Origin: Candidatus Rifleibacteriota bacterium
GTDB lineage: Bacteria > Muiribacteriota > Ozemobacteria > Ozemobacterales > Ozemobacteraceae
NCBI GenBank assembly: GCA_012517355.1
Contig: JAAYVD010000067.1
Coordinates: forward strand, 1 to 37,950
Length of the DNA stretch: 37,950 nucleotides
Direction of reading: 5' to 3'
Part shown: piece by piece, positions 8,768-16,349 of the stretch
How the letters are laid out: each line of letters opens with the position of its first letter
Position numbering within the stretch: position 1 is the first letter of the stretch
Notes under the pieces: generated by a model
Seen by the model: the letters and a program-made list of their open reading frames with translations, nothing else
What the model was told of the DNA's origin: nothing
The model's database searches: none
Made by a program: the position numbers and the translations under genes

Positions 8768-8853
8768 CGTGGCTTTCCTGATGGATGGCGATTCCGGCAG
8801 ACTCCGTCCCCATCGGAAAGGCAGACCGGAACAGACCGGAAAGCCGCTCCAGA
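8768..8853. repeat. Dispersed repeat family R2, copy 2
   Basis: This pairs with the copy at about 2561-2646. It lies in the 372-bp gap between the lysine-ketoglutarate reductase gene (minus) and the small membrane protein (plus), where both divergent transcripts must start. I see no convincing -10/-35 pair in this gap. Confidence 0.55.
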
Positions 8854-9017
8854 TCACATGATAGGAATGGGTGGTCCACGCCCGTCGTCCTCCCGGACCG
8901 GGCGTGAGGTCGGTGGGCGTTGGCGGGGTCTCCGCTTCCCACCATGGGTCTGCCGAAGCCCTCTGCATCGGCCGGAGCGTTGCCGCCAGGGGTGGGGTTG
9001 TGATACCATGGCGCGCG

Positions 9018-9239
9018 ATGGCTTACTATTACGTCATTCCCTTCTATCTCACCCTGGTGTTCCTGGTCTCCTACCAGATCGTCAACCTGATGCTGCGGGG
9101 CTTCGACGCCCTCAACATCCTGTGGGACGGGTGGGACGACCTGCGCCGCCTGTTCCCCCCGCTGATCGTCGGGGAATACGCCATCCTCCTGGGGCTCGTC
9201 TACTACATCGTGAAATGGGAGCTGTCGGGAACCCCCTGA
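9018..9239 (+). CDS. Small two-TM membrane protein, unknown function
   Basis: This 73-residue protein has two clear hydrophobic segments (about 4-25, YVIPFYLTLVFLVSYQIVNL, and about 48-66, VGEYAILLGLVYYIV) joined by an acidic/aromatic loop (DALNILWDGWDDLRRLF). The start is set at the ATG that opens the hydrophobic part; the frame continues upstream but that part is Gly/Arg/Pro-rich and unlike a protein. It lies 67 bp before the HD-domain gene and may be cotranscribed with it. I do not recognise a family. Confidence 0.6.
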   Translation: MAYYYVIPFYLTLVFLVSYQIVNLMLRGFDALNILWDGWDDLRRLFPPLIVGEYAILLGLVYYIVKWELSGTP

Positions 9240-9306
9240 ACCCCGGCCGCGGCCCCGCCACCACAAAGACAGACACGGACAGACACGGAAGGAAAGGAAG
9301 CGAAGC

Positions 9307-9840
9307 ATGAAGAAGGAACTGCTCGAGCTGATTCCCGAGTTCAACGAGATCAAGAACGCCGACCTGCGCGAGAAGACCGTCAAGGCCTGGGAAATGGCCA
9401 TGGACAAAGGCGGCTGGGTTCCGGCCGACCTCGCGAAGATCCCGTTCACCCTGCTGATCAAGGACACCCCGGTATCCTTCCTCGAACACACCCGCGCCGT
9501 CACCCAGATCTGCATGGGCATGGCCAAGGCCCTGGCCACCACCCTCGGCAACAAGCTCCCCATCAACTGGGATTTCCTCGTCGCGGGCGCCATCCTGCAC
9601 GACGTCGGCAAGCTGCTCGAATACAAGCGCGAAGGCCAGCAGTACGTCAAGAGCCAGTCCGGAAAGCTGCTTCGCCACCCGTTCAGCGGCGTCCAGATCG
9701 CCACCCTCGCCGGCCTGCCCGACGAGATCAGCCACATCATCGCCAACCACAGCCACGAAGGCGACCACGGCAAGCGCACCACCGAGGGCATCCTGCTCCA
9801 CCACGCCGACTTCACCAGTTTCGAACCCCTCAAACCCTGA
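9307..9840 (+). CDS. HD-domain metal-dependent phosphohydrolase
   Basis: This is a 177-residue soluble protein with the HD superfamily ligand set: FLEHTRAV, then AILHDVGKLLEY (the HD pair), a HPFSG histidine, IIANHSHEGD and LHHADF. These residues bind a divalent metal, and the family hydrolyses nucleotides or other phosphoesters. A good ribosome site (GGAAAGGAAG) lies just before the ATG. It stands 97 bp upstream of the homoaconitase-type genes on the same strand. The substrate cannot be inferred. Confidence 0.8.
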   Translation: MKKELLELIPEFNEIKNADLREKTVKAWEMAMDKGGWVPADLAKIPFTLLIKDTPVSFLEHTRAVTQICMGMAKALATTLGNKLPINWDFLVAGAILHDVGKLLEYKREGQQYVKSQSGKLLRHPFSGVQIATLAGLPDEISHIIANHSHEGDHGKRTTEGILLHHADFTSFEPLKP

Positions 9841-9937
9841 TCGCCCACCCGCCCCGGGACCCCGGGGGAGCCATCCCCCGGCCCCCGACGAGCCCGGCTG
9901 ACACCAGTACCGCCTGATTCGCAAAGGAGAACCATCA

Positions 9938-11191
9938 ATGGGCAAGACCATGGCCGAAAAGATCCTGGCCAAGGCCGCCGGCGTCAAGGAAGCATCCCCC
10001 GGCGACCTGCTCGACGTGTATCCCCACGTCGCCATGTCCCACGAAAACGCGGGGCTGGTCTCCAAGTCCTTCAAGGAGATCGGCACCGGCAAACTGTACG
10101 ACCCCGACCGCATCGTCATCATCTTCGACCACCGCGTCCCGGCCGAGACCGAGAAGACCGCCGAGGGCCACAAGACCGTGCGCGAGTTCGTCAAGAAGCA
10201 CGGCATCAAAAACTTCTTCGACATCAACACCGGCATCTGCCACCAGGTGCTGCCCGAGCAGGGGTTCTGTCGGCCCGGCGAAGTGCTGGTCGGCACCGAC
10301 TCGCACACCACCACCCACGGCGCGTTCGGCGTCTTCTCGACCGGCATCGGCGCCACCGAGATGGCCGCCGTCTGGGCCACCGGCAAGCTCTGGCTGATGG
10401 TTCCCGAAACCATCAAGGTCGTCGTGAAAGGGAAGTTCAAGCCCGGCGTCTATTCGAAAGACCTGATCCTGCACCTGATCGGGAAGCTGCGGGCCGACGG
10501 CGCCGACTACAAGTCGATCGAGTTCTTCGGCCAGGCCATCGACGAGATGACCATCGCCTCGCGCATGGTGCTGACCAACCTGTCGATGGAGGCGGGGGCC
10601 AAGTCGGCCATGATCCCGCCCGACCAGAAGACCGTCGACTACGTCAAGTCGGTGACCAACAAGCCGTTCGAGGTCATCAAACCCGACCCCGACGCCCACT
10701 ACTGCCAGACCGTCGAGATCGACCTCGACCAGCTGACCCCGCAGATCGCCTGCCCGCACGCCGTCGACAACGTGAAACCGCTGTCCGAGCTGGCCGGCAC
10801 CGTCATCAACCAGGCCCTGATCGGCTCCTGCACCAACGGCCGCCTCGAGGACCTCGAGGAGGGCGCCCGCCAACTGAAGGGCCGCAAGGTCCATCCCGAG
10901 GTGCGGATGCTGGTCATCCCCGCCTCCTGGAAGGTCTACCGGCAGGCCCTCGACAAGGGCCTGATCGCCGCCTACATCGACGCCGGCGCCGTGGTCCTCA
11001 ACCCCGGCTGCGGCCCCTGCCTGGGCGCCCACCAGGGCCTGATGGCCCCGGGCGAGCGCTGCATCAGCTCGACCAACCGGAACTTCCAGGGCCGCATGGG
11101 CAGCACCCAGTCCGAGGTCTACCTGGCCTCCCCCGCCGCGGTCGTGGCCTCGGCCGTGGCCGGCATGATCACCCTCCCGGAGGTGAAGTGA
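9938..11191 (+). CDS. Homoaconitase / 3-isopropylmalate dehydratase family, large subunit
   Basis: This 417-residue protein belongs to the LeuC/HacA branch of the aconitase superfamily. Iron-sulfur ligands are C298 (in GSCTNGR), C358 and C361 (in NPGCGPCLGAHQG), which hold the 4Fe-4S cluster. TDSHTTTHGAFGVFSTGIG is the substrate-side signature. The enzyme isomerises a 2-hydroxy tricarboxylate or malate derivative by dehydration and rehydration. Its length fits the archaeal/bacterial LeuC2-HacA type rather than the ~470-residue E. coli LeuC. It is one base away from the small-subunit gene. Because an isocitrate/homoisocitrate-type dehydrogenase follows and saccharopine genes diverge upstream, homoaconitase is my preferred role; isopropylmalate isomerase or a citrate-cycle role is possible. 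Confidence 0.85.
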   Translation: MGKTMAEKILAKAAGVKEASPGDLLDVYPHVAMSHENAGLVSKSFKEIGTGKLYDPDRIVIIFDHRVPAETEKTAEGHKTVREFVKKHGIKNFFDINTGICHQVLPEQGFCRPGEVLVGTDSHTTTHGAFGVFSTGIGATEMAAVWATGKLWLMVPETIKVVVKGKFKPGVYSKDLILHLIGKLRADGADYKSIEFFGQAIDEMTIASRMVLTNLSMEAGAKSAMIPPDQKTVDYVKSVTNKPFEVIKPDPDAHYCQTVEIDLDQLTPQIACPHAVDNVKPLSELAGTVINQALIGSCTNGRLEDLEEGARQLKGRKVHPEVRMLVIPASWKVYRQALDKGLIAAYIDAGAVVLNPGCGPCLGAHQGLMAPGERCISSTNRNFQGRMGSTQSEVYLASPAAVVASAVAGMITLPEVK

Positions 11192-11192
11192 G

Positions 11193-11690
11193 ATGAAGTT
11201 CAGCGGAACCGTCTTCAAATACGGCAACGACATCAACACCGACGTTATCTTCCCCGGCCGCTACCTCAAGGTCTGGGAGCCCGCCGAGATGGCGAAACTG
11301 GCCATGGAGGACCTCGACAAGGAGTTCGCGAAGAAGGTCCGGAAGGGCGACATCATCGTGGCCGGCAAGTATTTCGGCTGCGGCAGCTCGCGCGAGCAGG
11401 CGGCCACCTGCCTGAAGGCGGCCGGGGTCTCGGTGGTCATCGCCGAGAGCTTCGCCCGCATCTTCTACCGCAACGCCATCAACCTCGGCCTGGCCATCAT
11501 GGTCTGCCCGGAAATCGGCTCCATCGCCGAGGCCGGCGACCGGCTCGAGGTCGAGCCCACCACCGGCGAGGTGAAGAACCTGACCAACGGCAAGACCGCG
11601 AAGGCGAAGGTGCTGCCGCCCTTCATCCTCGAGATCCTGGGAGACGGGGGCCTGATCCCGCATCTCAAGAAGAAGATGGCCAAGGCCTGA
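11193..11690 (+). CDS. Homoaconitase / 3-isopropylmalate dehydratase family, small subunit
   Basis: This 165-residue protein is a swivel-domain subunit of the LeuD/HacB family, with [14 protein letters not shown] near the start, the [10 protein letters not shown] substrate-binding loop and [17 protein letters not shown]. It pairs with the large subunit encoded immediately upstream (one-base gap), so the two are certainly coexpressed. The specificity loop after PGR reads YLKV; from memory, methanogen homoaconitases carry YLRT here and isopropylmalate isomerases a hydrophobic pair, so the basic K26 fits a longer dicarboxylate substrate. This is suggestive only. The stop TGA overlaps the ATG of the next open frame. 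Confidence 0.85.
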   Translation: MKFSGTVFKYGNDINTDVIFPGRYLKVWEPAEMAKLAMEDLDKEFAKKVRKGDIIVAGKYFGCGSSREQAATCLKAAGVSVVIAESFARIFYRNAINLGLAIMVCPEIGSIAEAGDRLEVEPTTGEVKNLTNGKTAKAKVLPPFILEILGDGGLIPHLKKKMAKA

Positions 11691-12508
11691 TGCCTGCCGC
11701 CACGATCCGCTCCATCACCCGGCGCCGCGTCGCCTGGCACCCCTGGCGGGGCCCTCTCCCGCCGGTCCGCCACTTCACGGGCTCCCCGACCGGGCAGGCG
11801 GCCTCCGCTTTGCCGGACGACAGGATCGCCGGAGACCCATTGGTGCCCCCGCCCACCGCCCCCGTGCCGCCGGAACGCGCGGCCAACGACAGGACCAGGG
11901 CGCCGGGTGACCCCCAGGCCCCCGGTGCGCGGCCTGGCAACGAATGGATCGACGCATCCGTTCTGCCGCTCTCCTCTCCGACCGATCCGGGTCAGGGGGG
12001 AAGCGGTCCCTCCGGCGGCGGGGAGGCACTCCCCCCCTTCGCCGGCTCGGGGACGGCGGCCGACGGCAGCGGCCTTCCCGTGACAGCGCCATCGCGGGCA
12101 ACGGACCAGCCGGCCGACCCGGCGACCGCCCGCCCGGCTCACGATCCCGAGCGGCGGCACTCCCAGCGCTTGCCCGGCCCGTCGGCGGGCGGCGCGGGCG
12201 CCGGTCTCCCTGGAGCGGGGCTGTTCGAGGAACCCGCGGGAGGCCCGTCTTTCCCACCGCTCGCTTGTTCCTTCGAGTCTCCCGCTCCGGTTCCCACTGG
12301 CCCTGACCGTGACGAGGCCGCGGCCCCGCCCGCCGGTACGGCGGGCGTTCATGCCGCCCCCCGGCCGACCCTGGCGCCCGGCCGCATCACCTGGGAATCG
12401 GGGCGGGCCTGCCTGGCCGCCTGGGACCGCTGGCGGCGGCAGGCCGCCCGCCCCGCGACCGGCGTCGGGGCGGCCCTTCCCCTCGCGAACCCTTCCCGGA
12501 CACGATAG
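11690..12508 (+). CDS. Doubtful Pro/Ala/Gly-rich open frame filling the gap
   Basis: A 272-codon frame begins at an ATG overlapping the stop of the small-subunit gene (TGATG) and ends 45 bp before the dehydrogenase gene. Composition is extreme (mostly Pro, Ala, Gly, Arg, few Lys or Ile), with no domain, signal peptide or TM segment that I recognise. In DNA this GC-rich, long frames arise by chance. In its favour are the exact fit to the gap and the coupled start. If it is not a gene, the 860-bp gap between two enzymes of one pathway contains nothing recognisable. Confidence 0.25.
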   Translation: MPAATIRSITRRRVAWHPWRGPLPPVRHFTGSPTGQAASALPDDRIAGDPLVPPPTAPVPPERAANDRTRAPGDPQAPGARPGNEWIDASVLPLSSPTDPGQGGSGPSGGGEALPPFAGSGTAADGSGLPVTAPSRATDQPADPATARPAHDPERRHSQRLPGPSAGGAGAGLPGAGLFEEPAGGPSFPPLACSFESPAPVPTGPDRDEAAAPPAGTAGVHAAPRPTLAPGRITWESGRACLAAWDRWRRQAARPATGVGAALPLANPSRTR

Positions 12509-12553
12509 ACGAATTTCCTTTTTCCCCATTCAAAACCTCACAAGGAGCAGAAC

Positions 12554-13684
12554 ATGGCGAAGAAATACCGGATTGCGTGGTTGCCCGGCGACGGCGTGGG
12601 CGTGGATGTCATGGACGCGGCGCGCAAGGTCCTCGACGGCATCGGGTTCCAGGCCGAGTATATCCACGGCGACATCGGCTGGGAGTTCTGGTGCAAGGAG
12701 GGCAACCCGCTGCCCGAGCGCACCATCAAGACCCTGAAGGAAACCGACGTGGCGCTGTTCGGCGCCATCACCAGCAAGAACAAGGTCGACGCGGCGAAGG
12801 AGCTGGCCCCCGAGTTCAAGGACAAGGGCCTGGTCTACAAGTCGCCCATCGTCACCATGCGGCAGATGTTCGACCTGTACTCGTGCGTTCGGCCGTGCAA
12901 GTCCTTCCCCAAGAACCCGCTCAACTACAAGGAAAACATCGACATCACGGTGTTCCGCGAGAACACCGAGGGCCTGTACGCCGGCGTCGAGTTCTGCCCC
13001 ATCCCCGAGGACGTCCGCCAGGCCATCGAGAAGCACAACAAGGCCATGGCCCGGTTCAACAAGGTGGCCCCCGCCGACGTCGCCATGTCGACCCGCATCA
13101 TGACCCGGAACGGCTGCGAGCGCATCATCCGCAAGGCGTTCGAGTATGCCAAGGCCAACGGCAAGCCCAGCATCACCCTCGTCGAGAAGCCCAACGTGCT
13201 GCGCGAGACCGGCGGGCTGATGGTCGACTGCATGAAGAAGGTCGCGGCCGAGTATCCCTCGATCACCTGGAGCGAAGGGAACATCGACGCCATGTGCATG
13301 TGGCTGCTGAAGAACCCCGACCGCTACCACGTGCTGGTGGCCGAGAACATGTTCGGCGACATCATCTCCGACCTGTGCGCCCAGCTGGTCGGCGGCCTCG
13401 GCTTCGCCTACAGCGGCAACATCGGTGACAAGTACGGCGTCTTCGAGCCGACCCACGGCTCGGCCCCCAAATACGCCGGCCAGAACAAGGTCAACCCGCT
13501 CGCCACGATCCTCGCCGCGATGATGATGATCGAATGGCTCGGGGAAAAAGACAAGGCCGCTCTCATCCACGCCGGCGTCAGCAAGATCATCGCCGACGGC
13601 TCCGCCCGCACCTACGACATGGGCGGCAACACCACCACCTCCGGCATGGCCGACGCCGTGCTGGCTGCCATCAAGGCCCTGTAA
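12554..13684 (+). CDS. Isocitrate/homoisocitrate dehydrogenase family enzyme (NAD-type)
   Basis: This 376-residue beta-decarboxylating dehydrogenase has the early glycine motif PGDGVG, a substrate arginine in DLYSCVRPCKSF, the segment VFRENTEGLYAGVE, metal-site aspartates in NMFGDIISDL, and the nucleotide loop THGSAPKYAGQNKVNP. RENTEGLY is typical of isocitrate and homoisocitrate dehydrogenases; 3-isopropylmalate dehydrogenases have RELTGGIYFG there, so LeuB is unlikely. It converts homoisocitrate to 2-oxoadipate (or isocitrate to 2-oxoglutarate). An AAGGAG ribosome site precedes the ATG. Placement after the homoaconitase-type subunits makes a homoisocitrate role plausible; plain isocitrate dehydrogenase is the main alternative. 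Confidence 0.85.
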   Translation: MAKKYRIAWLPGDGVGVDVMDAARKVLDGIGFQAEYIHGDIGWEFWCKEGNPLPERTIKTLKETDVALFGAITSKNKVDAAKELAPEFKDKGLVYKSPIVTMRQMFDLYSCVRPCKSFPKNPLNYKENIDITVFRENTEGLYAGVEFCPIPEDVRQAIEKHNKAMARFNKVAPADVAMSTRIMTRNGCERIIRKAFEYAKANGKPSITLVEKPNVLRETGGLMVDCMKKVAAEYPSITWSEGNIDAMCMWLLKNPDRYHVLVAENMFGDIISDLCAQLVGGLGFAYSGNIGDKYGVFEPTHGSAPKYAGQNKVNPLATILAAMMMIEWLGEKDKAALIHAGVSKIIADGSARTYDMGGNTTTSGMADAVLAAIKAL

Positions 13685-13691
13685 CACCCTC

Positions 13692-13731
13692 CCCGTCGGG
13701 GCGGCCCGGTGGGCCGCCCCGACGGGATTTT
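13692..13731 (+). terminator. Strong intrinsic terminator after the dehydrogenase gene
   Basis: A perfect 16-bp stem (CCCGTCGGGGCGGCCC pairing with GGGCCGCCCCGACGGG) with a GGT loop is followed directly by ATTTTC, eight bases after the stop codon. It ends the plus-strand metabolic transcript. Confidence 0.9.
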
Positions 13732-13779
13732 CCCGCCCCACCATCCCTTTCCTCCCCCCTTCTCTCTCTTCCTTTTCTT

Positions 13780-13935
13780 CCCGCCATCTTTCCATCCTGG
13801 TTCGCTCCAATCTCCGCTCGCCCCGCCCCCCTCCCTCATCCCGCGCCCACCATCCTTTTGCTCCCCGTCCTCTTTCTCTTCCCTTTCTTTCCCGCCATCT
13901 TTCCATCCTGGTTCGCTCCAATCTCCGCTCGCCCC
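13780..13935. repeat. Two direct copies of a ~45-bp unit
   Basis: The segment CCCGCCATCTTTCCATCCTG continuing through TTCGCTCCAATCTCCGCTCG occurs at about 13780-13824 and again at about 13891-13935, without visible mismatches. The DNA between the copies is pyrimidine-rich on the plus strand. Confidence 0.85.
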
Positions 13936-13940
13936 TTCCC

Positions 13941-14106
13941 CTCCTTCTCCTTTTCCCCTACTCCTTCTTTTTCCTTCTTTTTCCTTCTTTTTCCTTCTCT
14001 TTCCTTCTTTTCCTTCTCTTTCCTTCTTTTCCTTCTCTTTCCTTCTTTTCCTTTTTTTTCCTCCATTTTCCTTCTTTCTTTCCCCCCTTTGCCAGTTTCT
14101 CCCTCC
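13941..14106. repeat. Homopyrimidine/homopurine tract (TTTTCCTTC-type repeats)
   Basis: About 165 bp are almost pure C/T on the plus strand, made of imperfect TTTTTCCTTC and TTTCCTTC units. Such tracts can form triplex (H-DNA) or slipped structures and vary in length by slippage. Frames running through it give Ser/Phe/Pro or Lys/Arg/Glu low-complexity peptides, which I regard as non-coding. It lies between a terminator and the next gene. Confidence 0.85.
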
Positions 14107-14199
14107 TCCCTCTCCCGTTCCCCACCGTTTCGGCCGACATTGGAAGAGAGGCCCCGCCTGTCCGCCGGGTCCTCCAGTTTCGCCGTCCGGAGGGAACGC

Positions 14200-15936
14200 G
14201 TGCTCGACCTGTGGGTGATCGGCGCCGTGATCGCCCTCGCCACCCTGGGCACCCTGGTGGGCCTGCTCGCCCCCCGCTACCTGGGCGGGGCGTCGCCACC
14301 CGGCTTCGCCCGCGGCCGCTACGTGGGCGGCTTGCCGGTCGTTCTGGCCACCCTGTTCCCCCTGCTGAACCCCGGCGTCCCCCTGACCCTGTCCGACCTG
14401 GCCATCCCGATCGCCGTCTGCCTCGCCGCCGGCCTGGGCCTGCTGCGCGACCTGCGCCTCCTCCGCCGGACCACCGGCCTCGTCGTCCTGATCGCCTTCT
14501 ACCTCGCCCGTGCCACCTTCGGCGGCGACGACCCCGCCTGGACCACCTGGGCCATCGAGGCGTGCTGGCCGCCCATCGTCATCCTGTCCCTGCTGCCGGC
14601 CTCCCTGGTGTTCGAAATGCCCCTGCTGCTCGCCGCGGTCTCGGGGGTCACCTTCCTGCTGTTCTTCCCCACCCAGCTGTCCACCCCGCCGTGGGCAGCC
14701 CTGTTCACCTTCCCGTTGATCCTGCCTCCCCTGGCCATGCTGGGCCTGTGGTTCGGCCTGGGAAAGATGCGCCACCTGGGCCACTCCGGCCTGTTCGCCA
14801 TCGGAGCCCTCCTGGCCGGCGTCTCGCTGCTGGGCCGTTCCAAGACCCTCCTGCTCTTCGGCCTGCTGGTGCCCGCCATGGCCACCCTCTTCCCCGTCGC
14901 CGCCGTCTGCGCCATCATCGTCGCCTCCTACCTGGGCAACGAGCTGTACCAGAACGACCCCGCCGGGCGCCAGCCGAGCCGGTCCTGGACCCTGACCCGC
15001 GAGAGCGTCGTGCTGCACTCGACGCTGGTGTTTCTGGCGGCCAACTTCGTCCTCCTCCTGTGGGTGGTCAACGCCCCGGGATGGGCGTGGGTCTCCCTGC
15101 TGGTGCTCCTCGCGGGAACGGTGGCCGGCTTCTGGCGCACCTTCGCCCGCCGCCGGCGACGGCGCGACATCAGCCCCGACCAGGTCCGCATCCTCGGGGT
15201 GGCCATCGACCCCGTCACCCCCGACCGCGTGCCCGACCGCATCGCCGCCTGGCTGGCCGGCCCCCCGGCCTTCCACCACGTGGTGACCGCCGACTCGCTG
15301 GCCGTGCTGCGCGCCCGGCGCGACCCGGGTTTCGCCCGCCTGCTGGAGAAGGCCTCCCTGACCGTGCCGGACGGGGCGGGCATCGTCTGGGCCGCCGATT
15401 TCCTGGGCTCGCCCCTCCCAGGCCGGGTGCCCGGAGTGGCCCTGGTGCAGGACCTCTCGGCCCGCGCCGCCCGCGAGGGCTGGCCCGTCTTTTTCCTGGG
15501 GGCCCGGCCCGGCGTCGCCCAGGCGGCGGCCGACACGTTGGCAGCCCGGTTCGCCGGCCTGCGGGTGGCCGGCGTCCGGCACGGCTACTTTCCCGCCGGG
15601 TCCGCCGAGGAACGGGAAGTCCTCGACCAGGTGCGGCAGGCCGGCCCTTCCATCGTCTTCGTGGCCATGGGGGTGCCGCGGCAGGAGGAGTTCATCGACC
15701 TCCTGCGCGAAGGCGAATGGCACCGGCCGGTCGTGGCGATCGGGGTGGGGGGAAGCTTCGACGTGCTGTCGGGGCAGGTTCCCCGGGCCCCCGTGCTGAT
15801 GCAGCGGTTCGCCCTGGAATGGCTGTTCCGCCTCTGGAAGGAGCCTTCCCGGCTCGACCGCATCGCCCGCATCCCCGGGTTCGTGATCCAGGTGTTGCGC
15901 GCCAAGTGGCGCTCCGGCCAGAAACGGCAGGGCTGA
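14200..15936 (+). CDS. Polytopic membrane domain fused to WecG/TagA/CpsF glycosyltransferase (GT26)
   Basis: This is a 578-residue fusion. Residues 1 to about 320 form around ten hydrophobic segments; after a basic RRRRRR linker, residues about 335-560 are a GT26 domain with HHVVTADSLAVL, VPDGAGIVWA, GRVPGVALVQDL, VFFLGARPG, VFVAMGVPRQEEF, GGSFDVLSGQVPRAP and EWLFRLWKEPSR. GT26 enzymes add ManNAcA or ManNAc to undecaprenyl-PP-GlcNAc in surface-glycan synthesis. The membrane part may derive from a WecA/MraY-like phosphoglycosyltransferase, but I do not see its catalytic Asp motifs. The start is the GTG with GGAGGG seven bases upstream; an in-frame extension runs back into the homopyrimidine tract and is rejected. 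Confidence 0.85.
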   Translation: MLDLWVIGAVIALATLGTLVGLLAPRYLGGASPPGFARGRYVGGLPVVLATLFPLLNPGVPLTLSDLAIPIAVCLAAGLGLLRDLRLLRRTTGLVVLIAFYLARATFGGDDPAWTTWAIEACWPPIVILSLLPASLVFEMPLLLAAVSGVTFLLFFPTQLSTPPWAALFTFPLILPPLAMLGLWFGLGKMRHLGHSGLFAIGALLAGVSLLGRSKTLLLFGLLVPAMATLFPVAAVCAIIVASYLGNELYQNDPAGRQPSRSWTLTRESVVLHSTLVFLAANFVLLLWVVNAPGWAWVSLLVLLAGTVAGFWRTFARRRRRRDISPDQVRILGVAIDPVTPDRVPDRIAAWLAGPPAFHHVVTADSLAVLRARRDPGFARLLEKASLTVPDGAGIVWAADFLGSPLPGRVPGVALVQDLSARAAREGWPVFFLGARPGVAQAAADTLAARFAGLRVAGVRHGYFPAGSAEEREVLDQVRQAGPSIVFVAMGVPRQEEFIDLLREGEWHRPVVAIGVGGSFDVLSGQVPRAPVLMQRFALEWLFRLWKEPSRLDRIARIPGFVIQVLRAKWRSGQKRQG

Positions 15937-16349
15937 ACAGGCTTCGGGCCGGAAACTCAACTCAACCCGCGGGCCAAGGCCCCTCCTGGATGAGCCCACC
16001 ATCCGAGCCCCTCAGGTGGCCTGTCACGATTGGGTTAACTCGACCCTGACCGAGACGAGACCGAAGTTCCAGAACCGGTTCAGCACTTTGGACAAGATCC
16101 TGGCGGAGAAAGAGGTCGAGATTCGCACGGGAAACTGTTCCGTCGTAGCCATGTTGGCATCTTGGAACGGCACCAGCCTCAACCCATTCCCGGAAGTTAC
16201 GGGGCTACGGGAGTTCCTGCAAGAACCCATCAAACGCGCTTCCAGTATCCCTTGTGCCACATTTTCGTCGGAAGCTTCCGTCTAGAGGCGCGTTGCATCC
16301 TGTCCGCGGACATCGTCCGGTCTGGAAGGCTCAGATCAGGGGGGCGGGA
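15937..16349. other. Gene-free gap of lower GC
   Basis: Between the glycosyltransferase gene and the convergent secreted-protein operon the sequence is noticeably less GC-rich from about 16020 to 16290. Short frames exist on both strands (about 80-90 codons) but none has a ribosome site, a motif or a family I recognise. It could be a remnant of acquired DNA. Confidence 0.4.

Noticed and set aside
8646-9938. N-terminal extension of the lysine-ketoglutarate reductase frame
   Set aside because: The frame runs antisense through the HD-domain gene; similarity to AASS starts at the ATG at 8645, which has a ribosome site.
9938-13684. leuC-leuD-leuB operon for leucine
   Set aside because: The third gene has RENTEGLY rather than the RELTGGIYFG of LeuB, and the saccharopine genes are adjacent; leucine isomerase is kept only as an alternative for the first two.
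13534-14199. In-frame upstream extension of the glycosyltransferase through the homopyrimidine tract
   Set aside because: It encodes only Ser/Phe/Pro low-complexity residues and overlaps the dehydrogenase gene end; a GTG with a good ribosome site exists at 14200.
16016-16285. Short frames of 78-90 codons in the gap 15937-16349
   Set aside because: No ribosome site, family or domain; frames on both strands overlap equally.
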